Source: a virus
Direction: 5' to 3' (one strand)
DNA length: 39,616 nt
Virus record (IMG/VR): IMGVR_UViG_3300031565_000131
Coordinates: 1 to 39,616 of that record
The notes beneath the pieces were generated by a model. That model saw only the letters and a list, made by a program, of their open reading frames with translations, made no database searches and was not told the origin of the DNA. A program made the position numbers and the translations under genes. Below are positions 13,670 through 21,519 of this stretch, one piece after another; positions within the stretch are counted from its first letter, which is position 1; every line of letters starts with the position of its first letter.

Positions 13670-14449
13670 ATGGCACTAATCGAATACGACATATTTGATG
13701 GCAAAGTTGACAGAGTTCAGGTTGCCATAGAACGGTTGCAGACGTTTGAACCGCCCGAAGGATATTATCTTGCGTTTTCTGGTGGCAAGGATAGTATTAC
13801 AGTCTATCGGCTTGCGGAAATGTCGGGGGTAAAGTTCGATGCTCATTTCAATCTTACCACAGTTGACCCACCGGAACTTGTGTATTTCATACGAGAGAAT
13901 TATCCGACAGTTGAAGTGCATAAGCCTAAAATGTCAATGTGGCAATTAATACCAACAAAGCTAATGCCACCGTCAAGGATGGTAAGGTATTGTTGTCAAT
14001 ACTTAAAAGAGGGTGGCGGTAACGGTAGAAATGTTATAACTGGCATTAGACAAGCAGAGGGTTCAAGGAGAAAAAATAGAAGATTATTTGAAATTTGCCG
14101 ACAAAATAAAACAAAACACTTTCTTAATCCGATTATAGATTGGTTAGATAAAGATGTGTGGGACTTTATACATCAGCAGAAATTAAAATATTGCAAATTA
14201 TATGACGAAGGTTATAAGAGAATCGGGTGTATTTTATGCCCTCTGGCAAACAAAAAGAGCAAGGAAGAATATATAAAAAAGTACCCTAAATATTATCAAG
14301 CCTATTTAAGAGCATTTGGTAGAATGTTAGAAGAAAGAGATAGAAGAGGATTAGAAACAGTTGCATGGGAAACAGCACAAGAGGTAATGGACTGGTGGAT
14401 AAGTGATAAAGATAACACAGACCCAGACCAAACGGTAATGTTTGAATAA
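13670..14449 (+). CDS. PAPS-reductase/DndC-like PP-loop protein
   Basis: A 259-residue protein of the phosphoadenosine phosphosulfate reductase superfamily. The PP-loop AFSGGKDS is near residue 40, followed by LTTVDPPELVYFIR. MVRYCCQYLKE and RIGCILCPLANK supply paired Cys, as in phage members and DndC-like proteins, suggesting an Fe-S or redox-active site. Phage versions are often proposed to act in sulfur chemistry or nucleic-acid modification, but no DNA phosphorothioation genes are visible here, so true PAPS reduction or tRNA/DNA thiolation cannot be told apart. Confidence 0.8.
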   Translation: MALIEYDIFDGKVDRVQVAIERLQTFEPPEGYYLAFSGGKDSITVYRLAEMSGVKFDAHFNLTTVDPPELVYFIRENYPTVEVHKPKMSMWQLIPTKLMPPSRMVRYCCQYLKEGGGNGRNVITGIRQAEGSRRKNRRLFEICRQNKTKHFLNPIIDWLDKDVWDFIHQQKLKYCKLYDEGYKRIGCILCPLANKKSKEEYIKKYPKYYQAYLRAFGRMLEERDRRGLETVAWETAQEVMDWWISDKDNTDPDQTVMFE

Positions 14450-14465
14450 CAAAAGAGGAGAAAAA

Positions 14466-14810
14466 ATGATAATTATCACGCATGACGGGAATCAGACAGT
14501 TTTTGCAGAATATGATGAAAATGATATAAAAGCCGAGTTCACTACAAAGAAAATGATTAAATTTAAAGATGCGTCCGGAGAAATTAAAGATGAGGAGTTT
14601 GAGTTCAAGTGTATTGTTGCAGGCAAAATAAGCATGGCCGGTTTTGAAAACAAAGTTCTTTCCAAAGAGAAAATAAAGGGACTTATCGGTGATTGTGCTG
14701 ATGGTGAAGATTTCATGGAAAAAATATATACAGGCGGGAAGATACCAGTCAGAACACTCATAACTCCCAAAATGCAAAATCCTGTTGGCCGGAAACCGTT
14801 TACAGCATAA
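14466..14810 (+). CDS. Hypothetical phage protein
   Basis: A 114-residue protein. ATG at 14466 follows AGAGGAGAAA and is preferred to ATG at 14442, which overlaps the upstream gene without a ribosome site. The sequence is beta-rich at the N-terminus (MIIITHDGNQTVFAEYDEND) and has no known motif. Function unknown. Confidence 0.55.
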   Translation: MIIITHDGNQTVFAEYDENDIKAEFTTKKMIKFKDASGEIKDEEFEFKCIVAGKISMAGFENKVLSKEKIKGLIGDCADGEDFMEKIYTGGKIPVRTLITPKMQNPVGRKPFTA

Positions 14811-14865
14811 GAGGTATATTGCAAGCATGAACCGTATTTAGCACAACTCAAACTGGAGTTATGAT

Positions 14866-15177
14866 ATGAAACTCGTATATATAGCCGGTGCGTATCGAGG
14901 TGATGGCAAGCTTGATACAATTTATGAGAATATTCAAACTGCGAGAAAATATGCTAAGAAATATTGGGAACTCGGTTATGCTGTTATATGTCCCCACATG
15001 AATTCAGCACTTATGGATGGGGTATGTGATGATAAAATATTTCTTGATGGTGATATTGAAATACTGAAGCGGTGTGATATTATCGTAATGTTACCTAATT
15101 GGGAACAGAGTGATGGGGCTACAAAAGAAGTCTACGAAGTCTGGGAAAACGGGCTCGAAATCATTTATGAGGATTAA
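14866..15177 (+). CDS. DUF4406 (nucleoside 2-deoxyribosyltransferase-like) protein
   Basis: A 103-residue protein with AACTGGAGTT before ATG. YIAGAYRG at the N-terminus, an alpha-beta layout, the mid-region YAVICPHMNSAL and the late LPNWEQSDGATKEV match DUF4406, related to nucleoside 2-deoxyribosyltransferases. The Asp in the DIIVMLPNW region and the SxGA motif fit a nucleotide-binding pocket. A role in nucleotide salvage or modification is inferred. Immediately followed by the VRR-NUC remnant. Confidence 0.75.
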   Translation: MKLVYIAGAYRGDGKLDTIYENIQTARKYAKKYWELGYAVICPHMNSALMDGVCDDKIFLDGDIEILKRCDIIVMLPNWEQSDGATKEVYEVWENGLEIIYED

Positions 15178-15178
15178 T

Positions 15179-15352
15179 GTGAAAGAGAAGAATCTTAAAA
15201 AACGTGTTATGCTTGCCTGTTCTGTAAAACACGGTACCGTAGTATTTAATAATCCGGTCGGATTCGATGAAATTACTAAGACACACTACGGTCTAACGAA
15301 AGGAAGTTCGGATTTAATCGGCTGGCGGAAACCCGATAGAAGCTATCAATAA
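15179..15352 (+). pseudogene. Truncated VRR-NUC nuclease
   Basis: GTG at 15179 with TGAGG 6 bases upstream gives 57 residues. TVVFNNPVGFDE, HYGLTKGSSDLIGW is the N-terminal half of a VRR-NUC (PD-(D/E)XK) domain. After DLIGW the frame continues only a few codons to a stop, so the E-V-K catalytic part is missing. Downstream DNA in another frame encodes unrelated sequence. This looks like a deletion junction near 15325-15335. An in-frame ATG at 15167 is an alternative start. Confidence 0.6.
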
Positions 15353-15656
15353 TTGGATTGATAAAAACATTAACAGCTACACAAAGGCAGTTAATGATAA
15401 CGGAAACCGCATTAAAAAACTCAATAATATTAAAAAGCGGCTGAAATACAAAAGAAAACGGCAGTCTGTTTTTGATGAAATGCTTAAAACTATTATCAAG
15501 GCAGCAGAGGGAAGAATATATTCGGCAAAGCGGAAGTTAAAGATATATAAAAAGGCAAAGAGTATATTAAAAGATTATTCGTATGAAGAAGAATGGCCAC
15601 CATCAATATCTCAAACACTATTGGGAGTTAAATTCAGTAAAGAGCCGGCATATTAA
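15318..15656 (+). pseudogene. 3' remnant of a basic coiled-coil gene
   Basis: A 112-codon open frame, from after a stop at 15315-15317 to TAA at 15654-15656, without a start codon near its beginning (first ATG at 15480, no ribosome site). It encodes a Lys-rich helical protein (NNIKKRLKYKRKR, RIYSAKRKLKIYKKAK) and overlaps the end of the truncated VRR-NUC frame. It is best read as the tail of a second gene fused to the VRR-NUC gene by deletion. A +1 frameshift from VRR-NUC is possible but unlikely. Confidence 0.45.
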
Positions 15657-15850
15657 TGGTTAAGCGGGGAGAAAATTATAACGGAAATATGTTCTCGACT
15701 TGCCATAAAGCAAGGGAGGCTAAAATACTGAGTAAATATAGGTTTGACGATGGTGAACGGCTAAAGATGGCGGAACTCGGTTGTATGCGGATATTGGCGT
15801 TTAAAAGATATATGCAGAATATAAGGTTAAGTTCACAACTTGAGATATAA
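15656..15850 (+). CDS. Hypothetical small basic protein
   Basis: A 64-residue ORF starting at a TAATG overlap with the preceding remnant frame; no strong ribosome site. Basic and Met-rich (KMAELGCMRILAFKRYMQN), possibly helical DNA-binding. No family is recognised. It is the last ORF before the promoter-terminator cassettes. Confidence 0.4.
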   Translation: MVKRGENYNGNMFSTCHKAREAKILSKYRFDDGERLKMAELGCMRILAFKRYMQNIRLSSQLEI

Positions 15851-15873
15851 AGAAATCAGGATTAAAAATATCC

Positions 15874-15902
15874 TTGACAAAATCAAGGTTATATTGTAGT
15901 AT
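15874..15902 (+). promoter_or_regulatory. Promoter P1
   Basis: TTGACA at 15874-15879 and TAGTAT at 15897-15902 with a 17-base spacer. Transcription would begin near 15909 and meets a terminator about 50 bases on. Confidence 0.65.
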
Positions 15903-15908
15903 TCATAT

Positions 15909-15996
15909 AAATTGTCGGTGGACGGAAAACCACTTAAAAAAACCTTTCATTCCCGAGCAGAGGGTAGGTGTTGCCAGAGCACCTGCCCTCTTTTTA
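15909..15996 (+). ncRNA. Predicted short transcript from P1 to T1 (about 88 nt)
   Basis: A promoter and a strong intrinsic terminator bound this interval, which has no ORF with a ribosome site. It contains a small stem (GTGG/CCAC around position 15920-15935), an A-rich single-stranded stretch, and the terminator hairpin. It could be a stable small RNA or a leader needing antitermination. Start is estimated from the -10 box. Confidence 0.45.
15959..15995 (+). terminator. Intrinsic terminator T1
   Basis: Stem AGAGGGTAGGTG (15959-15970) with CACCTGCCCTCT (15980-15991), 12 pairs with one T-G, a 9-base loop, and TTTTT at 15991-15995. A very strong hairpin. Confidence 0.85.
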
Positions 15997-15998
15997 TC

Positions 15999-16027
15999 TT
16001 GACAAGCGGAGGATTGTTGTTTATACT
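15999..16027 (+). promoter_or_regulatory. Promoter P2
   Basis: TTGACA at 15999-16004 and TATACT at 16022-16027, 17-base spacer: near-consensus. It begins within a few bases of the end of T1, so P1-T1 and P2-T2 are tandem cassettes. Confidence 0.8.
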
Positions 16028-16033
16028 GGTTGT

Positions 16034-16193
16034 GTAGAAAGAAGGAAACAATCATGGAACGTTTTAAAGACACGACACGGCTTATTTTTTTTGGCAAAAA
16101 TCAAATTATATATATGAAACGTGGCTCTCCTACCCTTAGGGGTATATCAGGTGTTTCCATGCATCTGCTTCTGGGCCACGTTTCTTTTTATTT
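16034..16193 (+). ncRNA. Predicted structured RNA from P2 to T2 (about 160 nt)
   Basis: Starts near 16034 and ends in a terminator whose 10-pair closing stem (16116-16125 with 16175-16184) encloses a 49-base loop holding further stems such as TACCC/GGGTA (16131-16135 with 16140-16144). That is unusual for a plain terminator and resembles a multi-branched regulatory RNA. A 66-codon frame crosses it, but its coding value is doubtful. Could be a small RNA, or a leader controlling the gene at 16209. Confidence 0.45.
16116..16193 (+). terminator. Terminator-like closing stem T2 with large loop
   Basis: GAAACGTGGC at 16116-16125 pairs perfectly with GCCACGTTTC at 16175-16184, followed by TTTTTATTT. 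The long loop holds additional stems. It lies 15-25 bases before the next gene, the place expected of an attenuator. Confidence 0.65.
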
Positions 16194-16208
16194 AGATGGA
16201 TGTATATT

Positions 16209-16766
16209 ATGCGCTGGTTCAAGCATCTAACAGGCAGTCTAAAGGACCCTATGATTTCAGATTTAATTTCTGAATTTGGTGGCGATGGTTATCTTGTATT
16301 TTTCGGTATATTAGATATGATGGCAGAAGATTTTAATGAAGATAATCCGGGAATATCAACTTTTTCTTCACAATATTTAACTAAAAACTTGCAGGTTTCT
16401 CGACAGAAACTTGTCAAAATTCTATCGTTTTTACAAAATTATCCGAAAAAAAATGGTAAGATATTGCACGAAATCAATGGGAATAATATCACGCTTAACT
16501 GTGTTAGATTAAAAGAGTTGGCTGATAATTGGACAAAAAAACTACTGCGAAGTAACTTTAAAGTAACTACATCACAAGAAGAAGAAGTAGAAGAAGAAGT
16601 AAAAAAAGATATAAAAGAAAAAGAAAACTCGAATAAAGATAAACCAGAAAAGCAACCCGATAATCACGATTATATTTATAAATGCGATAGTTGCGGTGCA
16701 GGATACGGCTCAGTAACTTCTTTAAAGCATTTCTGCGGTGGAACATTTAGAAAGGTGAAAGTATGA
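16209..16766 (+). CDS. Replisome-organiser-like protein with C-terminal zinc motif
   Basis: A 185-residue protein; ATG at 16209 is preferred to 16200 because the family starts MRWFKHLTGS. The first about 110 residues match the phage replisome organiser N-terminal type (FKHLTGSLKDPMISDLISEFGGDGYLVFFGIL), a winged-helix DNA binder. A Glu/Lys-rich linker follows, then CDSCGAGYG with a later HFCGG, a zinc finger-like end. It lies just after promoter P2 and its attenuator-like structure. Together with the DUF4373 protein it gives the phage two initiator-like genes. Confidence 0.65.
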   Translation: MRWFKHLTGSLKDPMISDLISEFGGDGYLVFFGILDMMAEDFNEDNPGISTFSSQYLTKNLQVSRQKLVKILSFLQNYPKKNGKILHEINGNNITLNCVRLKELADNWTKKLLRSNFKVTTSQEEEVEEEVKKDIKEKENSNKDKPEKQPDNHDYIYKCDSCGAGYGSVTSLKHFCGGTFRKVKV

Positions 16767-16921
16767 AAAGTACAATTAGAACTGTTGAATTTATATGTAA
16801 AATGTGTGGTGAGCTTTTAAAGGCTTATTACATCAATACAAAAGATGAAGATGAAACAGTAGAATGTTCATATTGTCAGTACGAGAACACTCTAAAAGAT
16901 ATACTTGATAACGAGCTATGA
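16763..16921 (+). CDS. Small zinc-ribbon protein
   Basis: A 52-residue ORF with an ATGA overlap to the previous gene and AAAGGTG upstream. ICKMCGE and CSYCQ form a classic two-CxxC zinc ribbon. A short acidic tail follows. Possible nucleic-acid binder or transcription modulator; an antiterminator role would suit the promoter-terminator setting, but nothing in the sequence proves it. Confidence 0.6.
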   Translation: MKSTIRTVEFICKMCGELLKAYYINTKDEDETVECSYCQYENTLKDILDNEL

Positions 16922-16955
16922 GAAAGGTGAGGGCATGATTGAAACCAATATTGTC

Positions 16956-16984
16956 TTGACAATTACGATAATGTTTATTATCTA
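16956..16984 (+). promoter_or_regulatory. Possible promoter P3
   Basis: TTGACA at 16956-16961 and TATCTA at 16979-16984, 17-base spacer; TATTAT at 16976-16981 is an alternative with a 14-base spacer. It lies ahead of the PLD-like and terminase genes. Confidence 0.5.
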
Positions 16985-17003
16985 ATACATATCGGAGGAC
17001 GAG

Positions 17004-17045
17004 ATGACGGCTTATAAAACTAAACATAACATAGTGTTGAAATAG
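17004..17045 (+). CDS. Possible 13-codon leader peptide
   Basis: CGGAGGACGAG gives this ATG a better ribosome site than the gene at 17053 has. It encodes 13 residues (MTAYKTKHNIVLK) and stops 7 bases before the next ATG, so it may couple translation or act as a leader. It could also be a decayed gene start. Confidence 0.3.
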   Translation: MTAYKTKHNIVLK

Positions 17046-17052
17046 GTATATT

Positions 17053-17724
17053 ATGGGGACTGAAATTAATATAAAAGATATGCTGAAAGTTGAAATACCG
17101 AAAGAATTTAATACTCTGAGCTATATGGGAAAGCAGCTTGAGAATACAAGCATGGTTAAAGAGAAAATTATTGCCGTTAATACTCAACACAAAATGACCC
17201 GCATTCATCTCAAGGCGAAAAAGAAAAATGAAGTCAAACTTGAACATTTGCATCAACTGTTACCGAACATTCCAGATGTAAATTGCTCTTACCATATTAT
17301 TTCAAGTGGTAACTTTGTCTTTTGGACATACGTTCCGCACCTGATAAAGCTTGCCGGAAGATTCGATGAGTTTTACTGTAGCACATGGACCATGAATAGG
17401 CCAATTGCACACGAAATGCTTGAACTATATGATGCAGGAAAGTTTGGTAAAATCTCTTTACTGACGGGGAGGTATTTCAAGCAACGCGAAACCGCCGTAT
17501 ATGCGTATATTTTGGACGGACTGTTGACACGTGGTCAAAGATACGTTGCATTTAAAAATCATACCAAGCTAATATTGCTTGGGAATAAGGACTGTAAGCT
17601 GGTCATAGAAGGGTCCGCAAACCTCACTGCGAACCCAAGGGCGGAGCAGTTTATCTTAACTAATCACAAAGGTTTATATGATTTCAATAGAGATTGGATG
17701 GAGGATATGTTTAATGTCAAATGA
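17053..17724 (+). CDS. Phospholipase D-like (HKD) family protein
   Basis: A 223-residue protein with a single HKD-type motif in the C-terminal third: NHTKLILLGN followed by VIEGSANLTANPRAEQF. One copy suggests a dimeric nuclease-like or phosphodiesterase member rather than a two-motif lipase. The catalytic Asp of H-x-K-x4-D is replaced by a residue in the GN turn, as in many phage and prophage members. It sits directly before the terminase genes and overlaps the small terminase by 11 bases; that context suggests a DNA-packaging or DNA-ends role, unproven. Confidence 0.7.
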   Translation: MGTEINIKDMLKVEIPKEFNTLSYMGKQLENTSMVKEKIIAVNTQHKMTRIHLKAKKKNEVKLEHLHQLLPNIPDVNCSYHIISSGNFVFWTYVPHLIKLAGRFDEFYCSTWTMNRPIAHEMLELYDAGKFGKISLLTGRYFKQRETAVYAYILDGLLTRGQRYVAFKNHTKLILLGNKDCKLVIEGSANLTANPRAEQFILTNHKGLYDFNRDWMEDMFNVK

Positions 17725-18205
17725 AAGAGCAATAATTGATGCACGAACGGATACCGTATTAAATTTAATTGTAATGGGATTAACAAGACGGGAGATATTA
17801 CGATATGTTACAAAAGACGCAGATCCACCGTGGGATGTATGCAATCGCTCGGTTGACAGATATATTGCAGCCGCTAAAAAGATAATAGAAAAGGCCGCAG
17901 AAGTGAACATACAGAGGGAACTCGGACTTAGTTCTAAGCGCCTTGAGGACCTTTATAAACGTAACATTTCTATACAAGATTATAAAGGCGCATTAGCCGT
18001 GCAAAAGGAACGCAATGAGTTGTTTGGATTGAAAAAACAAGGTATCGATATAAACCATAATTTCCCGGCCTCGTTTGCTGACTTCATCCAGATGGCAACG
18101 AAGCAGAAAAAAGAATCGGTGGTAGAAACAGAGGATAATGTGGATATTGAAGAAGAAGATGAACTTAGCGATGAAGATGAACCTGATGAGGAGAATCTTA
18201 ATTGA
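17714..18205 (+). CDS. terS: Terminase small subunit
   Basis: A 163-residue protein. ATG at 17714 is chosen because GGAGG lies 10 bases upstream; a longer frame starts at 17678. An N-terminal helix-turn-helix (VLNLIVMGLTRREILRYV), a central helical region (RELGLSSKRLEDLYKRNI, ALAVQKERNELFGL) and an acidic tail (EDELSDEDEPDEENLN) fit small terminases that bind the packaging site and feed the large subunit. Overlap with the large terminase start confirms the context. Confidence 0.75.
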   Translation: MSNERAIIDARTDTVLNLIVMGLTRREILRYVTKDADPPWDVCNRSVDRYIAAAKKIIEKAAEVNIQRELGLSSKRLEDLYKRNISIQDYKGALAVQKERNELFGLKKQGIDINHNFPASFADFIQMATKQKKESVVETEDNVDIEEEDELSDEDEPDEENLN

Positions 18206-19809
18206 CAGCCTCAACACAATATCACATGACCGCGCAAGAAATGGATTTATGTCTTGACTATAATCAGCATATGAATGAGTGGATTTATGATATACTTGGT
18301 GTCAGGCTGGACAAAGAACAACGTAAAATAATTGAATCGGTTCAGAACAACAGGAGAACATCGGTACGCTCAGGACACGCCAGAGGTAAAGATTATACGG
18401 CCGCTGCCCTTGCTCTTGCGTTTTTATATACAAATTATCCTTCCAAAGTAATATTGACAGCTCCATCAAACCGCCAAGTTTTAGGCATTCTAATGGCGGA
18501 AATATCAAATATGTATCTGAACGCCGCAATTCCTCTTGGCGGTGAAATGCTCACGAACAGAATAAAATTCAAGGATAAACGGTGGTATCTGTTAGGCTTC
18601 AAGGCAAGCGATACCACACCGGAGTCATGGTCAGGCTTTCACAGCGATAATATCCTCGTGATTGTATCGGAAGCATCTGGCATACCACAACAGTCATTTA
18701 ATGCGATTGAGGGAATATTGACCGGCACGATGTCAAGACTCTTGCTTGTATTCAATCCCACGGTAGCCTCTGGGGAGGCATACAACAGCACAAAATCAAG
18801 TTTGTATGTAAAGCATAAGCTGAACTGTTTGAACGCTCCAAACGTGCTTGAGAAGAAGAATATCATTCCTGGACAAGTTGATTATTTGTGGGTGAAAGAA
18901 AAGGTTGAAAAATGGTGTATCAATATACCTGCTTATAGTGGCGACCCTACGAAGCATGAATTCACGTTTGAAGATAAGATATACCGCCCGAACGATTTGT
19001 TTCTCGTGAAAGTGCTTGCGGAATATCCTGTTGTAAGCGATTTCAAACTTATACCGCTTGAGTGGATTGAGATGGCGAATGAGAGATGGAAAGACTTTAT
19101 TGAAAGCGGAAAGGCCCCCACAGGAGAGCTAAGGATTGGAGCCGATATATCAGGCATGGGACGCGACTCCACTATATTCCTACATCGCTATCTCTGGAAA
19201 GAGGAAATAAAGCAGGTCAACGAAGTACAAATTGATGATGATTATGAATCTGACGATATATATGCAGGTTTCCATGACGAGAAGCCAGAGAAGCCGATAT
19301 TCAAGGAGTTTGATTTTGTTGAGAAGTGTGAGGAGTATAATCACAGCGACCACATGGACACCGCCGAAAAGCTTATGGCAATCCACAACATAAATGGGAA
19401 GAAACTGTTCATCGATGCAATCGGTGAGGGTGCAGGTGTACATTCCCGGGTAAAGCAGTTGGCTCGTGATATAAAAGGATGCCGTTCGTTCCCTGTGAAG
19501 TTCTCGGAAAGTGCAAAAGGCTTGACAGATGTTTCAAGAGAGCGTAAATTCGGTAATATGAGAGCCTATCTTATGTGGTCGATCCGGGACGCATTAGACC
19601 CGAAACTTGGAGCGTATCTCATGTTGCCGCCGGATGATTTATTAACTGAAGAACTTGCAGAACCACAGTTTGAGATAAAGAGCAACGGTGAAATAATGAT
19701 TGAACCGAAAGAAGATATAAAAGCACGGATAGGGAGAAGTCCTGATAGAGCAGACAGCTTGGCACAGACGTACTATCCGAAAGGTGATATTTCGATAAGG
19801 TTTATTTAA
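18202..19809 (+). CDS. terL: Terminase large subunit
   Basis: A 535-residue packaging ATPase-nuclease. TTG at 18202 (GAGGAG upstream) overlaps the previous stop; ATG at 18223 is an alternative. ATPase: GHARGKD (Walker A-like, K followed by D instead of S/T, near residue 57) and ILVIVSEAS (Walker B with the catalytic Glu). Nuclease: RIGADISGMGRDST, LFIDAIGEGAGV and DRADSLAQ supply the acidic metal ligands. It cuts concatemers and powers packaging at the portal. Length is typical (about 500-560). Confidence 0.9.
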   Translation: MTASTQYHMTAQEMDLCLDYNQHMNEWIYDILGVRLDKEQRKIIESVQNNRRTSVRSGHARGKDYTAAALALAFLYTNYPSKVILTAPSNRQVLGILMAEISNMYLNAAIPLGGEMLTNRIKFKDKRWYLLGFKASDTTPESWSGFHSDNILVIVSEASGIPQQSFNAIEGILTGTMSRLLLVFNPTVASGEAYNSTKSSLYVKHKLNCLNAPNVLEKKNIIPGQVDYLWVKEKVEKWCINIPAYSGDPTKHEFTFEDKIYRPNDLFLVKVLAEYPVVSDFKLIPLEWIEMANERWKDFIESGKAPTGELRIGADISGMGRDSTIFLHRYLWKEEIKQVNEVQIDDDYESDDIYAGFHDEKPEKPIFKEFDFVEKCEEYNHSDHMDTAEKLMAIHNINGKKLFIDAIGEGAGVHSRVKQLARDIKGCRSFPVKFSESAKGLTDVSRERKFGNMRAYLMWSIRDALDPKLGAYLMLPPDDLLTEELAEPQFEIKSNGEIMIEPKEDIKARIGRSPDRADSLAQTYYPKGDISIRFI

Positions 19810-19819
19810 CCGGAGGGAA

Positions 19820-20053
19820 GTGAAATGGGACGGAAACCACATGAAAAGAACAGATGAGAAAAAATTAGAGAAGATATTCGGGAAGATTAGTAAAAACAAG
19901 TTTAAGTGCGATTATTTGCATTGTGTGTTCGGTATGGGACTTGCTGGATTTGAGAGGTGTGCGATAAGGCACTCCAATCCTTATAACCCGAAATGTCCGG
20001 CTTTCAAGACGGAAGAAGAAATGTTTGCAGACCACGAAGCATCGCGAAAATAA
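19820..20053 (+). CDS. Small Cys-rich protein
   Basis: A 77-residue frame from GTG at 19820; an in-frame ATG at 19841 gives 70. The CCGGAGGG site is nearer to an out-of-frame ATG at 19825 that makes only 10 codons, so the start is uncertain. CDYLHC, CAIRHSNPYNPKCPAF is a likely zinc-binding cluster. Between terminase and portal, such small genes vary among phages. Function unknown. Confidence 0.5.
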   Translation: MKWDGNHMKRTDEKKLEKIFGKISKNKFKCDYLHCVFGMGLAGFERCAIRHSNPYNPKCPAFKTEEEMFADHEASRK

Positions 20054-20085
20054 AATAACATCCGGAGGAGTAAGGTGAGGATAAG

Positions 20086-21507
20086 ATGGACATTGAAAGT
20101 TTTGCAAAACTGCCGATTAATATTGTAAGAAACGCCGGAGGTATATTCAAGGCAACTCAAGATATATTGCTCGGCAAGGTTGATAGAAGTCCGTTAACAT
20201 CGAGATTATTGCAGCAATACCAGTATGGCAAGCCACTACTCAAACCGCAGGAGTTTTCAGCGTTAGTCGCCGCTTACAAAGAGTGGGTGTATATCTGTTC
20301 TTCCAAGAACGCAACAACCGCAGCATCTATTCCGCTCCGGCTCTTTGTTGCCAAGACAAGCTCAAAATCAAAGCTGTTACGTCCGTCAATTCCAATTACG
20401 AAAGACGTTCGGGACAGATTACACTCAAAGGCGGGACTTCAGCACATCGTCCGGAAGTCAGTAGAGATTGAGGAAATAGTCGAACATAACTGGTTGCTGT
20501 TAATGAAGAACGTAAACCCGTTTATGAACCGGTTTATGCTTTGGGAGTTGACTCATCTGCATCTCGAATTAACAGGCAATGCTTATTGGTGGGTGATAAA
20601 AAATTCCGCTGGGGTTCCTGCTGAGATATGGCCGGTTCAATCGCAGTCGATGTGGATTGTTCCAAGCAAAGATAAATTCATTGACGGCTATTTGTTTAAA
20701 AATGGTATGAACAGTATATCGTTCGGCTTCGAAGAAATAATCCACTTCAAATATGCCAATCCAAACCACTCTTATTATGGCTTTGGACCGCTATCAGCCA
20801 TTACAGACTCTTATAATATATATCAGAACATGAATGAATACGAAAAGGCTATATTCAGGAACATGGGCCGGCCGGACGGACTTCTCGAAACAGACCAGAC
20901 AGGCATGGACGATGAAACCTACGAGAGAATACATCAGGAGTGGGAAGAAAACTATGGTGGAATGTCCAATGCTGGCAAGATTGCAATATTGGAGTCTGGG
21001 ACGAAATACAAGCCGTTAAATTTCGCACCGAAAGAAATGAACTTTATGAAAGGCAGAGAAGCCACGAAAGACGTTATCCGTAACGCATACGGACAGACAC
21101 AAGCCATGTTTGAAGCCAGTTCACTTGCATCTGCAGAAATAGCTGATAGGGCTTATCGCAAGGACACGATAGAACCTCGCTTAACTCGTATAGAGGAAAA
21201 AATAAACGAACAGTTTATGCCGCTTTATAATGACATGACCTTGTTCGTTTCTTTCGATGATCCTGTTGCGCAGAACAAAGAAGAAATCAGAAACGAGCAG
21301 AAACACAGGCTCGAAATGGGACTGTCAGATATTAACACGGAACGTCATTTGATGGGCGATGAACCATATCCCTACGAAGAAGCGAATGTTCCGTTCGTTG
21401 CAACAGGCAGGGCAGCTATAAACGCACCGAAATTAGCAGCACCGGCGCAACTATCGGCTATGTCGGAACTCGCTGAGAATATAGCAGCCAAAATGTTAGA
21501 GGGCTAA
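20086..21507 (+). CDS. HK97-type portal protein
   Basis: A 473-residue protein with GTGAGGATAAG before ATG. Family-like blocks: EWVYICSSKNATTAASIPLR, FMLWELTHLHLELTGNAYWW, IIHFKYANPNH and GFGPLSAI, AIFRNMGRPDGLL. It would form the dodecameric ring through which DNA enters and leaves the head and which docks the terminase. It ends NIAAKMLEG; the bases of its last codons are repeated 3' of the next gene. Length fits the family (about 400-500). Confidence 0.88.
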   Translation: MDIESFAKLPINIVRNAGGIFKATQDILLGKVDRSPLTSRLLQQYQYGKPLLKPQEFSALVAAYKEWVYICSSKNATTAASIPLRLFVAKTSSKSKLLRPSIPITKDVRDRLHSKAGLQHIVRKSVEIEEIVEHNWLLLMKNVNPFMNRFMLWELTHLHLELTGNAYWWVIKNSAGVPAEIWPVQSQSMWIVPSKDKFIDGYLFKNGMNSISFGFEEIIHFKYANPNHSYYGFGPLSAITDSYNIYQNMNEYEKAIFRNMGRPDGLLETDQTGMDDETYERIHQEWEENYGGMSNAGKIAILESGTKYKPLNFAPKEMNFMKGREATKDVIRNAYGQTQAMFEASSLASAEIADRAYRKDTIEPRLTRIEEKINEQFMPLYNDMTLFVSFDDPVAQNKEEIRNEQKHRLEMGLSDINTERHLMGDEPYPYEEANVPFVATGRAAINAPKLAAPAQLSAMSELAENIAAKMLEG

Positions 21508-21510
21508 ATA
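21495..21510 (+). repeat. 16-base direct repeat flanking the HNH gene (left copy)
   Basis: GTTAGAGGGCTAAATA at the portal stop, identical to 22295-22310. The HNH endonuclease gene lies between the two copies. Confidence 0.85.
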
Positions 21511-21519
21511 AGGGTAAAG

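Noticed and set aside
16030-16230. 66-codon ORF over the P2-T2 transcript
   Set aside because: It runs through the terminator stems and into the next gene's start, with biased composition from hairpins. A shorter ATG at 16054 has GAAGGAAAC nearby, so a small peptide cannot be wholly excluded.
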